The notes: a model not told the origin generated them from the letters alone. Positions 1-8,968 are shown, counted from the stretch's first letter. The stretch: DNA of 64,000 nt from an uncultured Gammaproteobacteria bacterium (GCA_958295835.1 OY282378.1:248001-312000); one strand, 5' to 3'. Numbers and translations are program-made.

Positions 1-40
1 CGATCGCGAACCCGTCCGCCAGAAGCTGTGCGATCTCCAT
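1..40 (-). CDS. Tripartite tricarboxylate transporter large permease (TctA), N-terminal fragment
   Basis: Only the first 13 codons lie in the window, read leftwards from an ATG at position 40 (MEIAQLLADGFAI). They sit 3 bases after the stop of the TctB-like gene. TctA, the large membrane subunit with about 12 helices, normally follows TctB in tctCBA operons. The identity rests on gene order and the typical short N-terminus, not on a visible domain. Confidence 0.6.
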   Translation of the reverse strand, partial: MEIAQLLADGFAI

Positions 41-43
41 CGT

Positions 44-541
44 TCAGAGGAACATGTCGTAGAGCGGATAGAACATCGGCTCGGTGTAGCCCTTGGGGAG
101 GGTGATCCGCAGCGCGATCTCGAAGAAGAAGAACGTCACCACCGGCGTCGCCGCGGCCAGCGCCGCGGTGAGCCACCAGGAGTGGCGCCCGACGAAGCGC
201 ACGTAGAACACGAGGAGCGCCGGTACCGCGAAGTACACACCGATGAAGTGGATCAGCCCGATCATCACCGTGAGCGAGCCCGCGGCGGTGACGAACAGCA
301 TCACCGTCTGCCGATCCATGTAGGGCTTGTCGGAGCCGGAGTACACGCTCGCTCCGCGAAGCCACTTCACGAACGTCCAGACGCAGCAGACGAGCATCCC
401 CGCGCCGAGCCAGAACGGGAAGGCCCCGCCGCCGGGTCCTTCGCCCGCGATCCAGCCGACGGGCAGCTCGGCGCTCTTGACCATCAGCCCGATGGAGAGG
501 AACGCCAGGATGATCGCCGCGATCGGTTCCGCGCGGTTCAA
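44..541 (-). CDS. Tripartite tricarboxylate transporter small permease, TctB-like
   Basis: A 165-residue membrane protein with about four hydrophobic segments, the size and layout of the TctB small subunit of secondary carboxylate uptake systems. I chose the TTG at 541 (LNRAEPIAAIILAF) because a strong ribosome site, GGGAGGAG, lies just before it; the open frame extends upstream as unlikely Arg/Pro-rich sequence. The protein would sit in the inner membrane with TctA and receive substrate from the periplasmic TctC. It lies between the tctC-like gene (about 150 bases upstream) and tctA (3 bases downstream), so one minus-strand operon is likely. Substrate unknown; the divergent AcnX genes suggest a carboxylate or hydroxyproline-type compound, which is inference. 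Confidence 0.8.
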   Translation of the reverse strand: MNRAEPIAAIILAFLSIGLMVKSAELPVGWIAGEGPGGGAFPFWLGAGMLVCCVWTFVKWLRGASVYSGSDKPYMDRQTVMLFVTAAGSLTVMIGLIHFIGVYFAVPALLVFYVRFVGRHSWWLTAALAAATPVVTFFFFEIALRITLPKGYTEPMFYPLYDMFL

Positions 542-584
542 CGAGCCTCCTCCCTTGCCCCGCCACGCCCTCGGCGATGGCGGG

Positions 585-629
585 CGAAGGCCAGGCAACC
601 ATCGCCACGAAGGCCAGGCAGCCATCGCC
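585..629. repeat. Two tandem 22-bp direct repeats between tctC and tctB
   Basis: Positions 585-606 and 608-629 are near-identical 22-mers (core cgaaggccaggca, then a/g, then ccatcgcc) separated by one base. They lie in the untranslated gap of the tct operon. Function unknown; they could form alternative RNA structures or simply be a replication-slippage duplication. Confidence 0.6.
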
Positions 630-654
630 GGTCGAGACGGTGTCTCCGGAAAAG

Positions 655-686
655 CGGACCGCCCGGGCACGGCGCCGGACGGTCCG
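655..686 (-). terminator. Possible hairpin downstream of tctC
   Basis: A 7-bp inverted repeat (cggaccg at 655-661, cggtccg at 680-686) lies just after the tctC stop in the direction of transcription. There is no clear T-run, so it may be an intra-operon attenuator, an mRNA-stabilising hairpin that sets a high TctC:TctB ratio, or chance in GC-rich DNA. Confidence 0.3.
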
Positions 687-694
687 GGGGGACC

Positions 695-1681
695 TCAGAT
701 CTCGCCGATCTCCTTCAGCATCTCCATGTGGATGCTCTTCTCGTTCGCCCAGTAGTCCTTGAGCGCCTGGCCGGTGAGGAAATCGCCGTAGAGGCTCTTC
801 TTCTTGCGGTAGGTCTGCCATTCCTCGGAGTCGAAGACCTGCTGGAAGACGCCCCGGTAGTACTCCTCGGCCTCCATGCTCATGCCGGGGGCGCCGACGA
901 CGCTGCGCTGCATGAAGTAGACGAAGTCCTTGCCGAGCTCGTTGAAGGTCGGCGAATCCGAGAACAGCTCGAGACGCTCCGGCGTGAACGCGGCGATCGG
1001 CCTGGTGGTGCCGGCTTCGTAGAAACCGAGCTGCTCGGAGGGATTGTTGACGGTCGAGTCGGCATGCTTGCCGGCCAGCTCCTTGGCCACCCGGCCGCCG
1101 CCCTTGAACGGCACGTACTTCATGTTCAGGCCGTAGGCACGGTTCAGGAAGTCGGTGAGAAGCTGATCCTCCTGGCCTTTCCCGGTGCCCGCCATGATCC
1201 AGTCGTTCCCCTTGGCCTTGGCCGCCTCGACGAACTGGTCGATGTTCTCGATGCCGCTGTCCTTGTGCACCCAGAGCAGGAAGGTGTCTTCCGCCATCCG
1301 GGCGACCGGCGCGAAGGTGGAGATGTCCACGTCCAGCCCGGGCTGGCGCATCGGGGTGGTGTAGAAGCTGTTCAGGGTCACCATGACCGTGTGGTCCTTG
1401 TTGACGCCCTTGGTGTTCTTCATGTGGAGCAGCGCCTCCGCGCCGGAGCCGCCGGGCTTGTTGATCGGTACGAACGGCTTCGATGCAAAGCCCTTCTTCT
1501 CGATCACACTCTGCATCAGCCGGGCCATCTTGTCGGCCCCGCCGCCCTTGCCGGCCATGATGATGAAGTCGACGGGCTTCTTCGGCTCCCATGCCACGGC
1601 GGCGTTCGACGCAGCCAGCGTGCCTGCGACGGCGAGGGCGCCGGCGAGGCTGGCCGCGATCATCTTCCTGGAATGGATCAT
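695..1681 (-). CDS. Tripartite tricarboxylate transporter substrate-binding protein (Bug/TctC family)
   Basis: A 328-residue periplasmic binding protein with an N-terminal signal peptide (MIHSRKMIAASLAGALAVAG, cleavage near AWA) and typical Bug-family features such as FIIMAGKGGGADKMAR and INKPGGSGAEALLHM, where ligand carboxylates are bound. Length matches the family (about 320). The ATG at 1681 has a clear upstream AGAGGAG. It would capture a carboxylated substrate and pass it to TctB/TctA, encoded next on the same strand. It diverges from the sulfatase/AcnX genes across a 292-bp gap that probably holds both promoters, so co-regulation is plausible. The exact ligand cannot be read from sequence. 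Confidence 0.9.
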   Translation of the reverse strand: MIHSRKMIAASLAGALAVAGTLAASNAAVAWEPKKPVDFIIMAGKGGGADKMARLMQSVIEKKGFASKPFVPINKPGGSGAEALLHMKNTKGVNKDHTVMVTLNSFYTTPMRQPGLDVDISTFAPVARMAEDTFLLWVHKDSGIENIDQFVEAAKAKGNDWIMAGTGKGQEDQLLTDFLNRAYGLNMKYVPFKGGGRVAKELAGKHADSTVNNPSEQLGFYEAGTTRPIAAFTPERLELFSDSPTFNELGKDFVYFMQRSVVGAPGMSMEAEEYYRGVFQQVFDSEEWQTYRKKKSLYGDFLTGQALKDYWANEKSIHMEMLKEIGEI

Positions 1682-1973
1682 CGGTACTTTCTCCTCTTCA
1701 TGCGTGCGTGACGAGCCGCTGTCCCGGCTCCGAGGGAATACGTTCCAGCGGACACCGTCCGGCCGGAACGTGCGGAATGCAAAATACCATAAGCAAGAGG
1801 TTCCCGTGCCCCCGTACCGGTGCCAGGCCAGGCTCCGGCCGCGGCGCTGCCGGCCACCCGATCAGGGCTCCCCGATTCGCTCATGGCCCCGTGTTGTGGG
1901 ACCTCGCCGGGCTTGGCTATAGTGCCCGCGGCTTCCGGCGGGACGCTGGCTCGCGCAACCGGGAACGCAAGGC
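1682..1973. promoter_or_regulatory. Divergent intergenic region, tctC / sulfatase
   Basis: No gene is supported here. The region separates divergent transcription units and must hold the promoters for the tct operon and probably for the sulfatase-AcnX operon. I could not define -10/-35 boxes with confidence. Confidence 0.4.
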
Positions 1974-3434
1974 GTGAAACCCCGAAACCTGCTCGTGATC
2001 ATGTCCGACGAGCACAGCACCAAGACGCTCGGCTGCCATGGCAGCGCACTGGCGCACACTCCCCACATCGACGGGCTCGCCGCGCGCGGGGTGCGGTTCT
2101 CCAGCGCGTACTGCTGCAACCCGATCTGCATACCGGCCCGCGCCACCTTCGCAACCGGCAAGTACACGCACCAGATCGGTTACTGGGACAACGCCGATCC
2201 CTACGAGGGCTCGACGCCCTCCTGGCACCACCACCTCCGCGAGCGCGGACATCGGGTGGAATCCATCGGCAAGCTTCACTTCCGTTCCACCGGAGACGAC
2301 AACGGCTTCCACGTGGAGCGGATCCCGATGCACGTCATCGAGGGCAAGGGCGACCTCATGGGTCTGGTCCGCGACGACCTTCCCGTTCGCAAGGGAGCCT
2401 GGAAGATGGCGGGTATGGCCGGGCCGGGCGAGTCCATCTACACGCGCTACGATCGGGACATCGCGGCCGAAGCCCAGATCTGGCTGCACGAGCAAGCGCC
2501 GAAACATGGCGAGAGGCCCTGGGTGCTCTTCGTGTCGTTCGTGGCCCCGCACTTTCCGTTGACCGCGCCTTCCGAGCACTTCTATCGGTACTACGAGAGC
2601 GACGACCTGCCCTGGCCGAAGCAGTATGCGAAGGACGAACGACCCGGTCACCCGTTCCTCCTCGATTACGCCGGCGCCAACAACTACGACGATCACTTCG
2701 ACGGCGAAGACCAGGTGCGCCGGGGCCTGGCGGGCTACTGGGGGCTTTCCACGTTCCTGGACGAGCAGATCGGCAAGGTGCTGTCGGCCCTCGAAGCCAC
2801 GGGGCTGGCCGAGAGTACCCGGGTGCTCTACACCAGCGATCACGGCGACAATCTCGGAGCGCGTGGCCTGTGGGGCAAGTCGACGATGTACGAGGAAGCG
2901 GCCAGGGTGCCGTTGATCATCGCGGGCGAGGGGATCCCCGCCGGCCTGACGGTGGACCGGCACGTCAGCCACGTGGACGTCTACCCGTTCATCATGGAAT
3001 GCACGGGAGAGGCCGACGAGCGCACCATCACCCCCTCCCACCCCGGTGTTTCCCTGAACGCGCTGGCCGCCGGAGCGAGCCCGGATCGGACCATCCTGAG
3101 CGAATACCACGCGATGGGTTCGCGCACCGGTGCGTTCATGGTCCGGCTCGAGGAGTACAAGTACGTGCACTACGTCGCCTATCCACCGCAGTTGTTCGAT
3201 CTGGCCAACGATCCGGAGGAGCTGACGGATCTCGCCGGCGATTCGGCGTACGACTCCGTGCGGCGGGAGGCCCATGGCCGCCTGCGCTCGCTGTGCGATC
3301 CGGAAGCAGTGGACGCCGCGGCCCGGCGCCGCCAGTCCGAGCTGATCTCCCTCAACGGCGGACGCGAAGCGGTCATCGCCCGCGGCGACCTGGGCTTCTC
3401 GGTGCCGCCCGGGGTCGAGCCCATGTTCGATTGA
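1974..3434 (+). CDS. Type I sulfatase (arylsulfatase/choline-sulfatase-like)
   Basis: A 486-residue enzyme of the alkaline-phosphatase superfamily that hydrolyses sulfate esters. The N-terminal metal motif is visible (LLVIMSDEHSTKTLG), as is the formylglycine signature CIPARATFATG near residue 50, in which the Cys is matured to formylglycine by an anaerobic or FGE-type enzyme not seen in this window. A second metal motif, TSDHGDNLGARGLWGKSTMY, lies near residue 290. The GTG start at 1974 places MKPRNLLVIMSDEH at the expected N-terminus. No signal peptide, so probably cytoplasmic. It is 24 bases upstream of the AcnX large subunit and likely co-transcribed. Substrate specificity is not determinable. 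Confidence 0.88.
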   Translation: MKPRNLLVIMSDEHSTKTLGCHGSALAHTPHIDGLAARGVRFSSAYCCNPICIPARATFATGKYTHQIGYWDNADPYEGSTPSWHHHLRERGHRVESIGKLHFRSTGDDNGFHVERIPMHVIEGKGDLMGLVRDDLPVRKGAWKMAGMAGPGESIYTRYDRDIAAEAQIWLHEQAPKHGERPWVLFVSFVAPHFPLTAPSEHFYRYYESDDLPWPKQYAKDERPGHPFLLDYAGANNYDDHFDGEDQVRRGLAGYWGLSTFLDEQIGKVLSALEATGLAESTRVLYTSDHGDNLGARGLWGKSTMYEEAARVPLIIAGEGIPAGLTVDRHVSHVDVYPFIMECTGEADERTITPSHPGVSLNALAAGASPDRTILSEYHAMGSRTGAFMVRLEEYKYVHYVAYPPQLFDLANDPEELTDLAGDSAYDSVRREAHGRLRSLCDPEAVDAAARRRQSELISLNGGREAVIARGDLGFSVPPGVEPMFD

Positions 3435-3458
3435 TGCCTTGCTTGTGAACTCTACCGG

Positions 3459-4700
3459 ATGCATCTGAACGACGAAGAGCGGGCCATGCTCGCCGGGGAG
3501 TACGGTGAGCCGAGGCGCAGGGCGCTGGAGCTGCAGGTGCAGATCGGACTCGTGTTCGACGCCCCCGATCTCGTCGAGGTCAGCCAGGCCCACGTGATGG
3601 CCGACACGGAGTCCCTCGGCGAGGCGGGGGTCGAGTACCTGGAGTCGCTGGCGAGCCACGACGAGGCGGAACGGCGGGTCCGCGTGCCTACCATCACCGA
3701 CCCTCGCGGCATCGACTTCTGCGCCTACCGGCGGCTCGGGCAGAAGGACGAGTGGGCCGCTCTCGAGCAACGCGCCATCGACGCCATGCGCGCGCTGGGC
3801 ATCCTCATGACCGACACCTGCATCAACTACCAGACCATCTCCCCGCCGGTGTTCGGCGAGCATGCCGCCTTCGGCGATACCGGGGTGGTCATCTACGCCA
3901 ACAGCGTGTGCGGCGCGCGCAGCAACTTCGAGGGCGGACCCGCGGCCGTCAGCGCCGGGCTAACCGGACGCACGCCGCGCTACGGCTGCCACCTCGACCG
4001 CCATCGACGCGGCACCCACCTGTTCGAGGCCGGGACGCGGCCGGAGACGCTGAACGACTGGGGCGCCCTCGGCGCGATCGTGGGGCGGGCGGTCAACTCC
4101 TACTGGCAGGTGCCGGTGATCGCCGGCATCGACGGCGCGCCCACCTCCGACGAGCTCAAGCACTTCGGCGCGGCGCTCGCGAGCTACGGCTCGGTGCCGA
4201 TGTTCCACATGATCGGGGTCACCCCGGAAGCGCTCGACCCCGACAACGTCTTCGACGCGCGGCCGGAGCGCGCCCGCCGCATCGGCCGGGGCGACCTCGA
4301 CGACTTCCACCGATCCTTCGGCCGTCACGAGGACGGTGTCGACGTCGTGGTGTTCGCGGCGCCGCAGCTCTCGCTGGTCGAGCTGCAACGGCTCGGCGAT
4401 CTTCTCCGCGGGAGGCGGGTGCATCCGGACACCGCGATGCTGATCGCCACCTCGCCCGAGAACAAGGCGGCCTGCGATCGCATGGGCTTCACCGCCGTCT
4501 TCGAGGACGCCGGGGCCCTGTTGCTCCAGGGCGTGTGCTTCTACCAGATGCGGGCGCGGGAGATGGGCGAAGCCAACGGCTGGCGGCGCCTGCTCACCAA
4601 CTCCGCCAAGCTCGTCAACATCATCCAGGGATACGGATACGATCCGGCCATCGCCTCCATGGAGACCTGCGTGGACGCGGCGGTACGAGGCCGGTACTGA
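3459..4700 (+). CDS. Aconitase X large subunit (AcnX, DUF521)
   Basis: A 413-residue protein of the aconitase-X family, whose characterised members include cis-3-hydroxy-L-proline dehydratase and mevalonate-5-phosphate dehydratase. Landmarks are the family N-terminus MHLNDEERAMLAGEYGEPRR, the motif INYQTISPPVFGEH, and the conserved SVCGARSNFEGG with the Cys expected to bind the metal or Fe-S centre. It overlaps the next gene by one base (TGATG), the standard arrangement of split bacterial AcnX enzymes. With the nearby tct transporter and the racemase remnant downstream, a role in catabolism of a hydroxyproline-like or related hydroxy acid is likely, but this is inference. Confidence 0.85.
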   Translation: MHLNDEERAMLAGEYGEPRRRALELQVQIGLVFDAPDLVEVSQAHVMADTESLGEAGVEYLESLASHDEAERRVRVPTITDPRGIDFCAYRRLGQKDEWAALEQRAIDAMRALGILMTDTCINYQTISPPVFGEHAAFGDTGVVIYANSVCGARSNFEGGPAAVSAGLTGRTPRYGCHLDRHRRGTHLFEAGTRPETLNDWGALGAIVGRAVNSYWQVPVIAGIDGAPTSDELKHFGAALASYGSVPMFHMIGVTPEALDPDNVFDARPERARRIGRGDLDDFHRSFGRHEDGVDVVVFAAPQLSLVELQRLGDLLRGRRVHPDTAMLIATSPENKAACDRMGFTAVFEDAGALLLQGVCFYQMRAREMGEANGWRRLLTNSAKLVNIIQGYGYDPAIASMETCVDAAVRGRY

Positions 4701-5152
4701 TGGGCACGGACGATCGCCCCGGCCGGGAATTCCGCGGCCACGCGGGGATCGGCGACGTGGTGTCGGGACCGGCGCTGGTCGCCCGCGACGACTTCAGCGC
4801 CCGCTACGATCTGGATCGCATCCGGGGGGTCTTCTCCCGTCCCGCCCATGCGCTGTATGGCGAGAGCTACGTCGGCCGGGTCCTGGTGCTCGACACCGCC
4901 AAGGGCGGCGTCGCCACCGCGTGGATGCTGCGCGAGATGTGCTCGCGCGGCATGGCGCCCGCGGCCCTGCTGCTCAATCGCGCCAACCCCATCATGGTGC
5001 AGGGCGCGGCGTTCGCCGGGCTGCCGTTCATCGACCGGTTCGAGGTGGACATCACGCGGAGCCTGCGCACCGGGGAGACCGTCGGGGTCTTCCCGAGCGA
5101 AGGGCTGGTGCGGGTCGAATCGAGCGAAGGCGCGCGGGGTATGGATCGGTGA
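4700..5152 (+). CDS. Aconitase X small (swivelling) subunit, DUF126
   Basis: A 150-residue partner of the AcnX large subunit. The ATG overlaps the large-subunit stop (TGATG), indicating translational coupling. The sequence shows the swivel-domain pattern of an early G-x-G/V-x-G-PALV segment (GDVVSGPALVARDDFS), then TAKGGVATAWMLREM, LLNRANPIMVQGAAF and a C-terminal GETVGVFPSEGLVRV. Length fits the family (about 140). Its stop overlaps the start of the truncated racemase-like frame (GTGA), so three genes were once coupled. Confidence 0.85.
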   Translation: MGTDDRPGREFRGHAGIGDVVSGPALVARDDFSARYDLDRIRGVFSRPAHALYGESYVGRVLVLDTAKGGVATAWMLREMCSRGMAPAALLLNRANPIMVQGAAFAGLPFIDRFEVDITRSLRTGETVGVFPSEGLVRVESSEGARGMDR

Positions 5153-5375
5153 CGGTGGCAAGCGGCGGCCAGGCGGTGTACGGGGCGACCGTGGGCGTCC
5201 TGCTGCTCGAATCCCGATTTCCGCGTATCCCGGGCGATGGGGGCAACGCCGTGACCTGGCCGTTTCCGATGCTCTACCGCGTCGTCGGCGGTGCGACCCC
5301 GGACAAGGTCGTGCGTGGCCGCGGCGAAATCGTCAAGACGGCCGCCGCGGATCCGCGACGAGGCGGGAGGGAGCG
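5149..5375 (+). pseudogene. Truncated Asp/Glu/hydantoin-racemase-like gene (N-terminal third)
   Basis: From a GTG overlapping the AcnX small-subunit stop, the frame reads VYGATVGVLLLESRFPRIPG, DGGNAVTWPFPMLYRVVGGA and then TPDKVVRG, the recognisable N-terminus of Asp/Glu-racemase-superfamily proteins found beside AcnX genes. Family resemblance fades after about 60 codons (near 5315), and the frame runs antisense into the 3' end of pckA. A full-length member is about 240 residues, so roughly three quarters is missing and both catalytic cysteines appear lost. A deletion joining this locus to pckA is the simplest explanation. The first part could still be translated as a short peptide. Confidence 0.65.
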
Positions 5376-7028
5376 CTACATCACCACCTCGATTCCGTAC
5401 TTCCCGAATCCCTGCTTGTCGAAGTTCTCCCGGAACATGCCGTGCAGCCTGGCGGCTGCCGCGTCGTAGGCGCCCTTGTCGCTCCACACCGACCGCGGAT
5501 CCAGGATCGCGGGATCGACCCCGGGACACGCCGCCGGCGCGCGCAGCCCGAAGATCGGATGCACGGTGGTCTCGACCCCGTCGAGATCGCCGCCGAGCGC
5601 CGCGTCGAGCAGTCTCCGGGTGTTCCCGATCGAGATCCGGTCCGTCTCGCCGGCAGGGCCGCCGCTCCACCCGGTGTTGAGCAGGACGCAGCGCGCCTCG
5701 TGCGCCTGCATCCGATCCGCGAGCAGCCTGGCGTAGACCTCCGGGCGACGCGACATGAAGGGAGCGCCGAAGCACGCGCTGAACGTCGCATGCGGCCCGG
5801 TGAGACCCACCTCGGTGCCGGCGAGCTTCGCGGTGAAGCCCTGCACGAAGTGGTACATCACTTCCCTGCCTTCGAGGAGGGACAGCGGCGGGAGCACGCC
5901 GAAGGCATCGGCGGTCAGCAGCACGATCGTCTCGGGATGATCGCCGCGCGCGCCGTCCGCGACGTTCGGGTTGCAGGAGAGCGGGTAGGAGAAGCGGGTG
6001 TTCTCGGTGATCGAGGCGTCGCTCAGGTCGAGGTCCTGCGGGTCCGTGTCCTCGATCCGCCTTCCGGGCAGCGGCGGCACGTTCTCGATGATCGTCCCCG
6101 GCATGGACAGCGCCGCCGCGATCACCGGCTCGGCCTCCTTGTCGAGGTCGATGAGCTTCGCGTAGCAGCCGTCCTCCAGATTCGAGATGCCGGCGCCCGT
6201 CCAGCCCGTCTCGTCGTCGCCGATCAGGCGACGCTCCGGGTCGGCCGACAGCGTCGTCTTGCCTGTGCCCGAGAGGCCGAAGAGGATCGCGGCGTCGCCG
6301 CGCTCGCCGACGTTCGCCGAGCAATGCATGGAGAGGAAGCCCTGGCTCGGGAGGAGGAAGTTCATCACCGTGAAGATCGTCTTCTTCACCAGCCCGCAGT
6401 AGTCGGCCCGCCCGGCGACGAGGCAGATCCGGTTGCGGAAGTCGATGATCGCGGCGCGGTCGGAGTGGCTGCCGTCGCGCTCGGGCTCGCAACGGAAGGA
6501 CTGCACGTTGAGCATCGTCCAGCGCTTGTCCTCCGCGTTCTCGATCCCCTCGACACTCTTCGGGAACATGTTGTGGGCGAACATCGCGTGCACCGCGTAC
6601 TCGCCCACGAACCGGTAGGGGACGGAGTACGCCGGATCCGAGCCCGCGAACACGTCCTGCACGTAGAGGGGCGCGCCGCGCGCGTTCACGTGCCCGGCGA
6701 CGCGGCGCAGCAGCCCCTCGTAGCGATCCGGGTCGTAGGGCTTGAGGTTGTCCTTCCACCACACCTCGCCTTCGACCTCTGGCCAAGCCACCGCGAACGT
6801 GTCGGCGACGGGACGTCCGGTACAGGTGGGATCGGTATGGAACACGAGCGGACCATGGACACCGAGCCGGGTGGGAAAACACTTCCGGTCGGTGTCGGGA
6901 CCACAGGGACGAACGCGACCGCGATCGTTCGCGACGGCCTCCTCGAAGAGGCGCGCCTTGGACAGGTTGTACTTGAAATCGATTCCCTTCAGCCCGAGCC
7001 TGCGCTCCAGGGCGGCTTTCAACTCCAT
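5376..7028 (-). CDS. pckA: Phosphoenolpyruvate carboxykinase (ATP)
   Basis: A 550-residue ATP-type PEP carboxykinase that converts oxaloacetate and ATP to PEP, CO2 and ADP in gluconeogenesis. The kinase-1a P-loop is GLSGTGKTTLSADPERRLIG, followed by GDDETGWTGAG and the metal-binding DGCYAKLIDLDKEAEPVI. The substrate-binding MYHFVQGFTAKLAGTEVG and C-terminal GFGKYGIEVVM are also typical. Length fits the family (about 530-540). The gene is monocistronic and convergent with the truncated racemase; its stop lies at the probable deletion junction. A 345-bp gap separates it from divergent kdsD. Confidence 0.96.
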   Translation of the reverse strand: MELKAALERRLGLKGIDFKYNLSKARLFEEAVANDRGRVRPCGPDTDRKCFPTRLGVHGPLVFHTDPTCTGRPVADTFAVAWPEVEGEVWWKDNLKPYDPDRYEGLLRRVAGHVNARGAPLYVQDVFAGSDPAYSVPYRFVGEYAVHAMFAHNMFPKSVEGIENAEDKRWTMLNVQSFRCEPERDGSHSDRAAIIDFRNRICLVAGRADYCGLVKKTIFTVMNFLLPSQGFLSMHCSANVGERGDAAILFGLSGTGKTTLSADPERRLIGDDETGWTGAGISNLEDGCYAKLIDLDKEAEPVIAAALSMPGTIIENVPPLPGRRIEDTDPQDLDLSDASITENTRFSYPLSCNPNVADGARGDHPETIVLLTADAFGVLPPLSLLEGREVMYHFVQGFTAKLAGTEVGLTGPHATFSACFGAPFMSRRPEVYARLLADRMQAHEARCVLLNTGWSGGPAGETDRISIGNTRRLLDAALGGDLDGVETTVHPIFGLRAPAACPGVDPAILDPRSVWSDKGAYDAAAARLHGMFRENFDKQGFGKYGIEVVM

Positions 7029-7373
7029 GATCTTCCCCGAGGAATCCAGAGCGGCGCATCTCCCCCCGGGCCAGAACCTCGAGACACTCCCCGAGGCCGG
7101 AAGGCAGGAGAGAAATGAGAATACGGTGCGGAACCAGCTTCAGGCAACCGCGCCGGCGGCCGATCCCGGACCGTGTCGCGCGACGCTTCCCGGCGTATGC
7201 CTCGGGTCCGGCGGGCTGACCAGCGCCCGCGGTGCGGACATGGGCGGGACGACGCCCGAGATTGCGATCGGCAACGGGATGGGTTCAAACTCGCAACCGG
7301 GCATCGGCGGCGATCCGGGATGCCCGCACCCTGTCTCCCGACCACTCCCGCGCCCACCTCCATCGACAACCGC
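7029..7373. other. Intergenic region, pckA / kdsD
   Basis: The 345 bases between divergent pckA and kdsD contain no supported gene. They should carry both promoters. I see no riboswitch or clear operator. Confidence 0.4.
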
Positions 7374-8372
7374 ATGTCCGCCGCACCGACCTCGGATTCC
7401 GTCAGCGACTCCGCGCTTCGCGAGTCGGGCGTCGCGGTCATCGAGACCGAGGCGAGAGCGCTTTCCGCCCTCGTCGGAAGGGTGGACGGCAGGTTCACCG
7501 CCGCCTGCCGGCTCATGCTCGCGTGTCGAGGGCGCGTCGTGGTGACCGGGATGGGGAAGTCGGGCCACGTGGCGCGCAAGATCGCCGCTACCCTCGCGAG
7601 TGCCGGCACTCCCGCGTTCTTCGTTCATCCCGGGGAGGCGAGCCACGGCGATCTGGGGATGATCACCGTGGCCGACATGGTCGTCGCGTTGTCGAACTCC
7701 GGCGAAACCGACGAGATCCTCACCATCCTCCCGATCATCAAGCGCCTCGGCATCCCCCTGGTAACGCTGACCGGCAACGACCACTCGCGCCTCGCGGGCG
7801 AGGCGGACGTGCATATCGACGTGAGCGTCGAGCAGGAAGCCTGTCCGCTGGGTCTTGCACCGACCGCGAGCACCACTGCCGCGTTGGCGATGGGCGACGC
7901 GCTGGCCATCGCCCTGCTCGAGGCGCGGGGCTTCAGCGCCGAGGACTTCGCCCGCTCGCATCCCGGCGGCCGACTCGGCCGCCGGCTGCTGCTCCATATC
8001 GGCGACGTGATGCACACCGGCGCCGACGTGCCGCGGGTGCGTACCGGCGAGACCGTATCGAACGCGCTGGTGGAGATGACTCGGTCGCGGCTCGGGATGA
8101 CCGCGGTCGTGGATGGTGCCGATCACGTGCTGGGGGTATTTACCGACGGCGATCTCCGGCGGGCAATCGAGAACGACGTCGACATGAAGCGCACCGGCAT
8201 CGACGAGGTCATGACCCGGAACTGCGTCACCGTGGCGCCGGAGACGCTCGCGGCGCAGGCGGTGCGGATCATGCAGCAGCGCGCGATCAACGCACTGCCG
8301 GTCGTGGACGGCTCCATGCGCCTGGTCGGTGCGCTGAACATGCACGATCTGCTCCGCGCGGGAGTCATGTGA
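7374..8372 (+). CDS. kdsD: D-arabinose-5-phosphate isomerase
   Basis: A 332-residue enzyme that interconverts ribulose-5-phosphate and arabinose-5-phosphate, the first step of KDO synthesis for lipopolysaccharide. An N-terminal SIS domain (about residues 45-185) carries VTGMGKSGHVARKIAATLAS and the catalytic-site segment HPGEASHGDLGMI. Two CBS domains follow (about 210-332; LGVFTDGDLRRAIE, MQQRAINALPVVDG). I chose ATG 7374 (MSAAPTSDSV) because it gives the family length. The stop overlaps the lptC GTG start by four bases. Its place ahead of lptC-lptA-lptB is the usual gammaproteobacterial order, although kdsC is missing between kdsD and lptC. Confidence 0.96.
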   Translation: MSAAPTSDSVSDSALRESGVAVIETEARALSALVGRVDGRFTAACRLMLACRGRVVVTGMGKSGHVARKIAATLASAGTPAFFVHPGEASHGDLGMITVADMVVALSNSGETDEILTILPIIKRLGIPLVTLTGNDHSRLAGEADVHIDVSVEQEACPLGLAPTASTTAALAMGDALAIALLEARGFSAEDFARSHPGGRLGRRLLLHIGDVMHTGADVPRVRTGETVSNALVEMTRSRLGMTAVVDGADHVLGVFTDGDLRRAIENDVDMKRTGIDEVMTRNCVTVAPETLAAQAVRIMQQRAINALPVVDGSMRLVGALNMHDLLRAGVM

Positions 8373-8968
8373 CTCCTCGATGGACGGCAATCACGGCCAC
8401 GCTGCGGCGGTGGGCCTTTCCCGCCGCGCTGCTCGCCGTCGCCGGTGCAAGCGGGTGGATGCTGTACGGCCTCGATTTCGATGCGCCCGCAACCGCACAG
8501 GGGTCGTCGGACGCACCGGAAGCGTACATGGAGAATTTCGTCACCGTCGAGATGGACGGCGCGGGCGAGCCGCAGCGACGGATCGAGGCGGACTACATGG
8601 CGTACCTGGCCGACGAGACGGTCGAGCTCACCAATCCGCGCTACGTGCTGTTTCGAGCCGAGGGCGAGCCGTGGCACGTCCGCTCGGAGCGCGGACAGGT
8701 ATCCGCGGACGGGACCGTCCTGTTGTTGCTGGGCAAGGTGGAAGTCTGGCGTAATGACGCCTCCGGCGTGCGCGACCTGGATATCCGGACCGAGCACCTG
8801 AAGGTGCTGCCCGACTCCGAGTATGGAGAAACCGCGGAGCCGGTGACGATTCGCATGCGGGCGAGCACCTCGACCGGCGTGGGCATGCGCGCCTACCTCG
8901 ACGAAACCCGATTCCAGCTCCTCGCACAGGTACGAACCCATGTGGACGGACGCCGCCCGAATCCGTGA
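8369..8968 (+). CDS. lptC: LPS export system protein LptC
   Basis: A 199-residue bitopic inner-membrane protein that passes lipopolysaccharide from LptB2FG to LptA. It starts at a GTG inside the kdsD stop (GTGA). One N-terminal helix (AFPAALLAVAGASGWMLYGL) is followed by a periplasmic beta-jellyroll region with the LptC pattern YMENFVTVEMDGAGEPQRRI and LTNPRYVLFRAEGEPWHVRS. The gene overlaps lptA by 29 bases. Identity is secured by size, topology and position. Confidence 0.9.
   Translation: MTPRWTAITATLRRWAFPAALLAVAGASGWMLYGLDFDAPATAQGSSDAPEAYMENFVTVEMDGAGEPQRRIEADYMAYLADETVELTNPRYVLFRAEGEPWHVRSERGQVSADGTVLLLLGKVEVWRNDASGVRDLDIRTEHLKVLPDSEYGETAEPVTIRMRASTSTGVGMRAYLDETRFQLLAQVRTHVDGRRPNP

Noticed and set aside
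182..1711. A 509-codon plus-strand frame across the tctB-tctC genes
   Set aside because: Antisense to two recognised transport genes; translation is His/Arg/Asp-rich with no homology pattern.
4867..7059. A 730-codon minus-strand frame and a 756-codon plus-strand frame over the pckA region
   Set aside because: Both overlap the certain pckA gene in other frames and read as Arg-rich low-complexity sequence.
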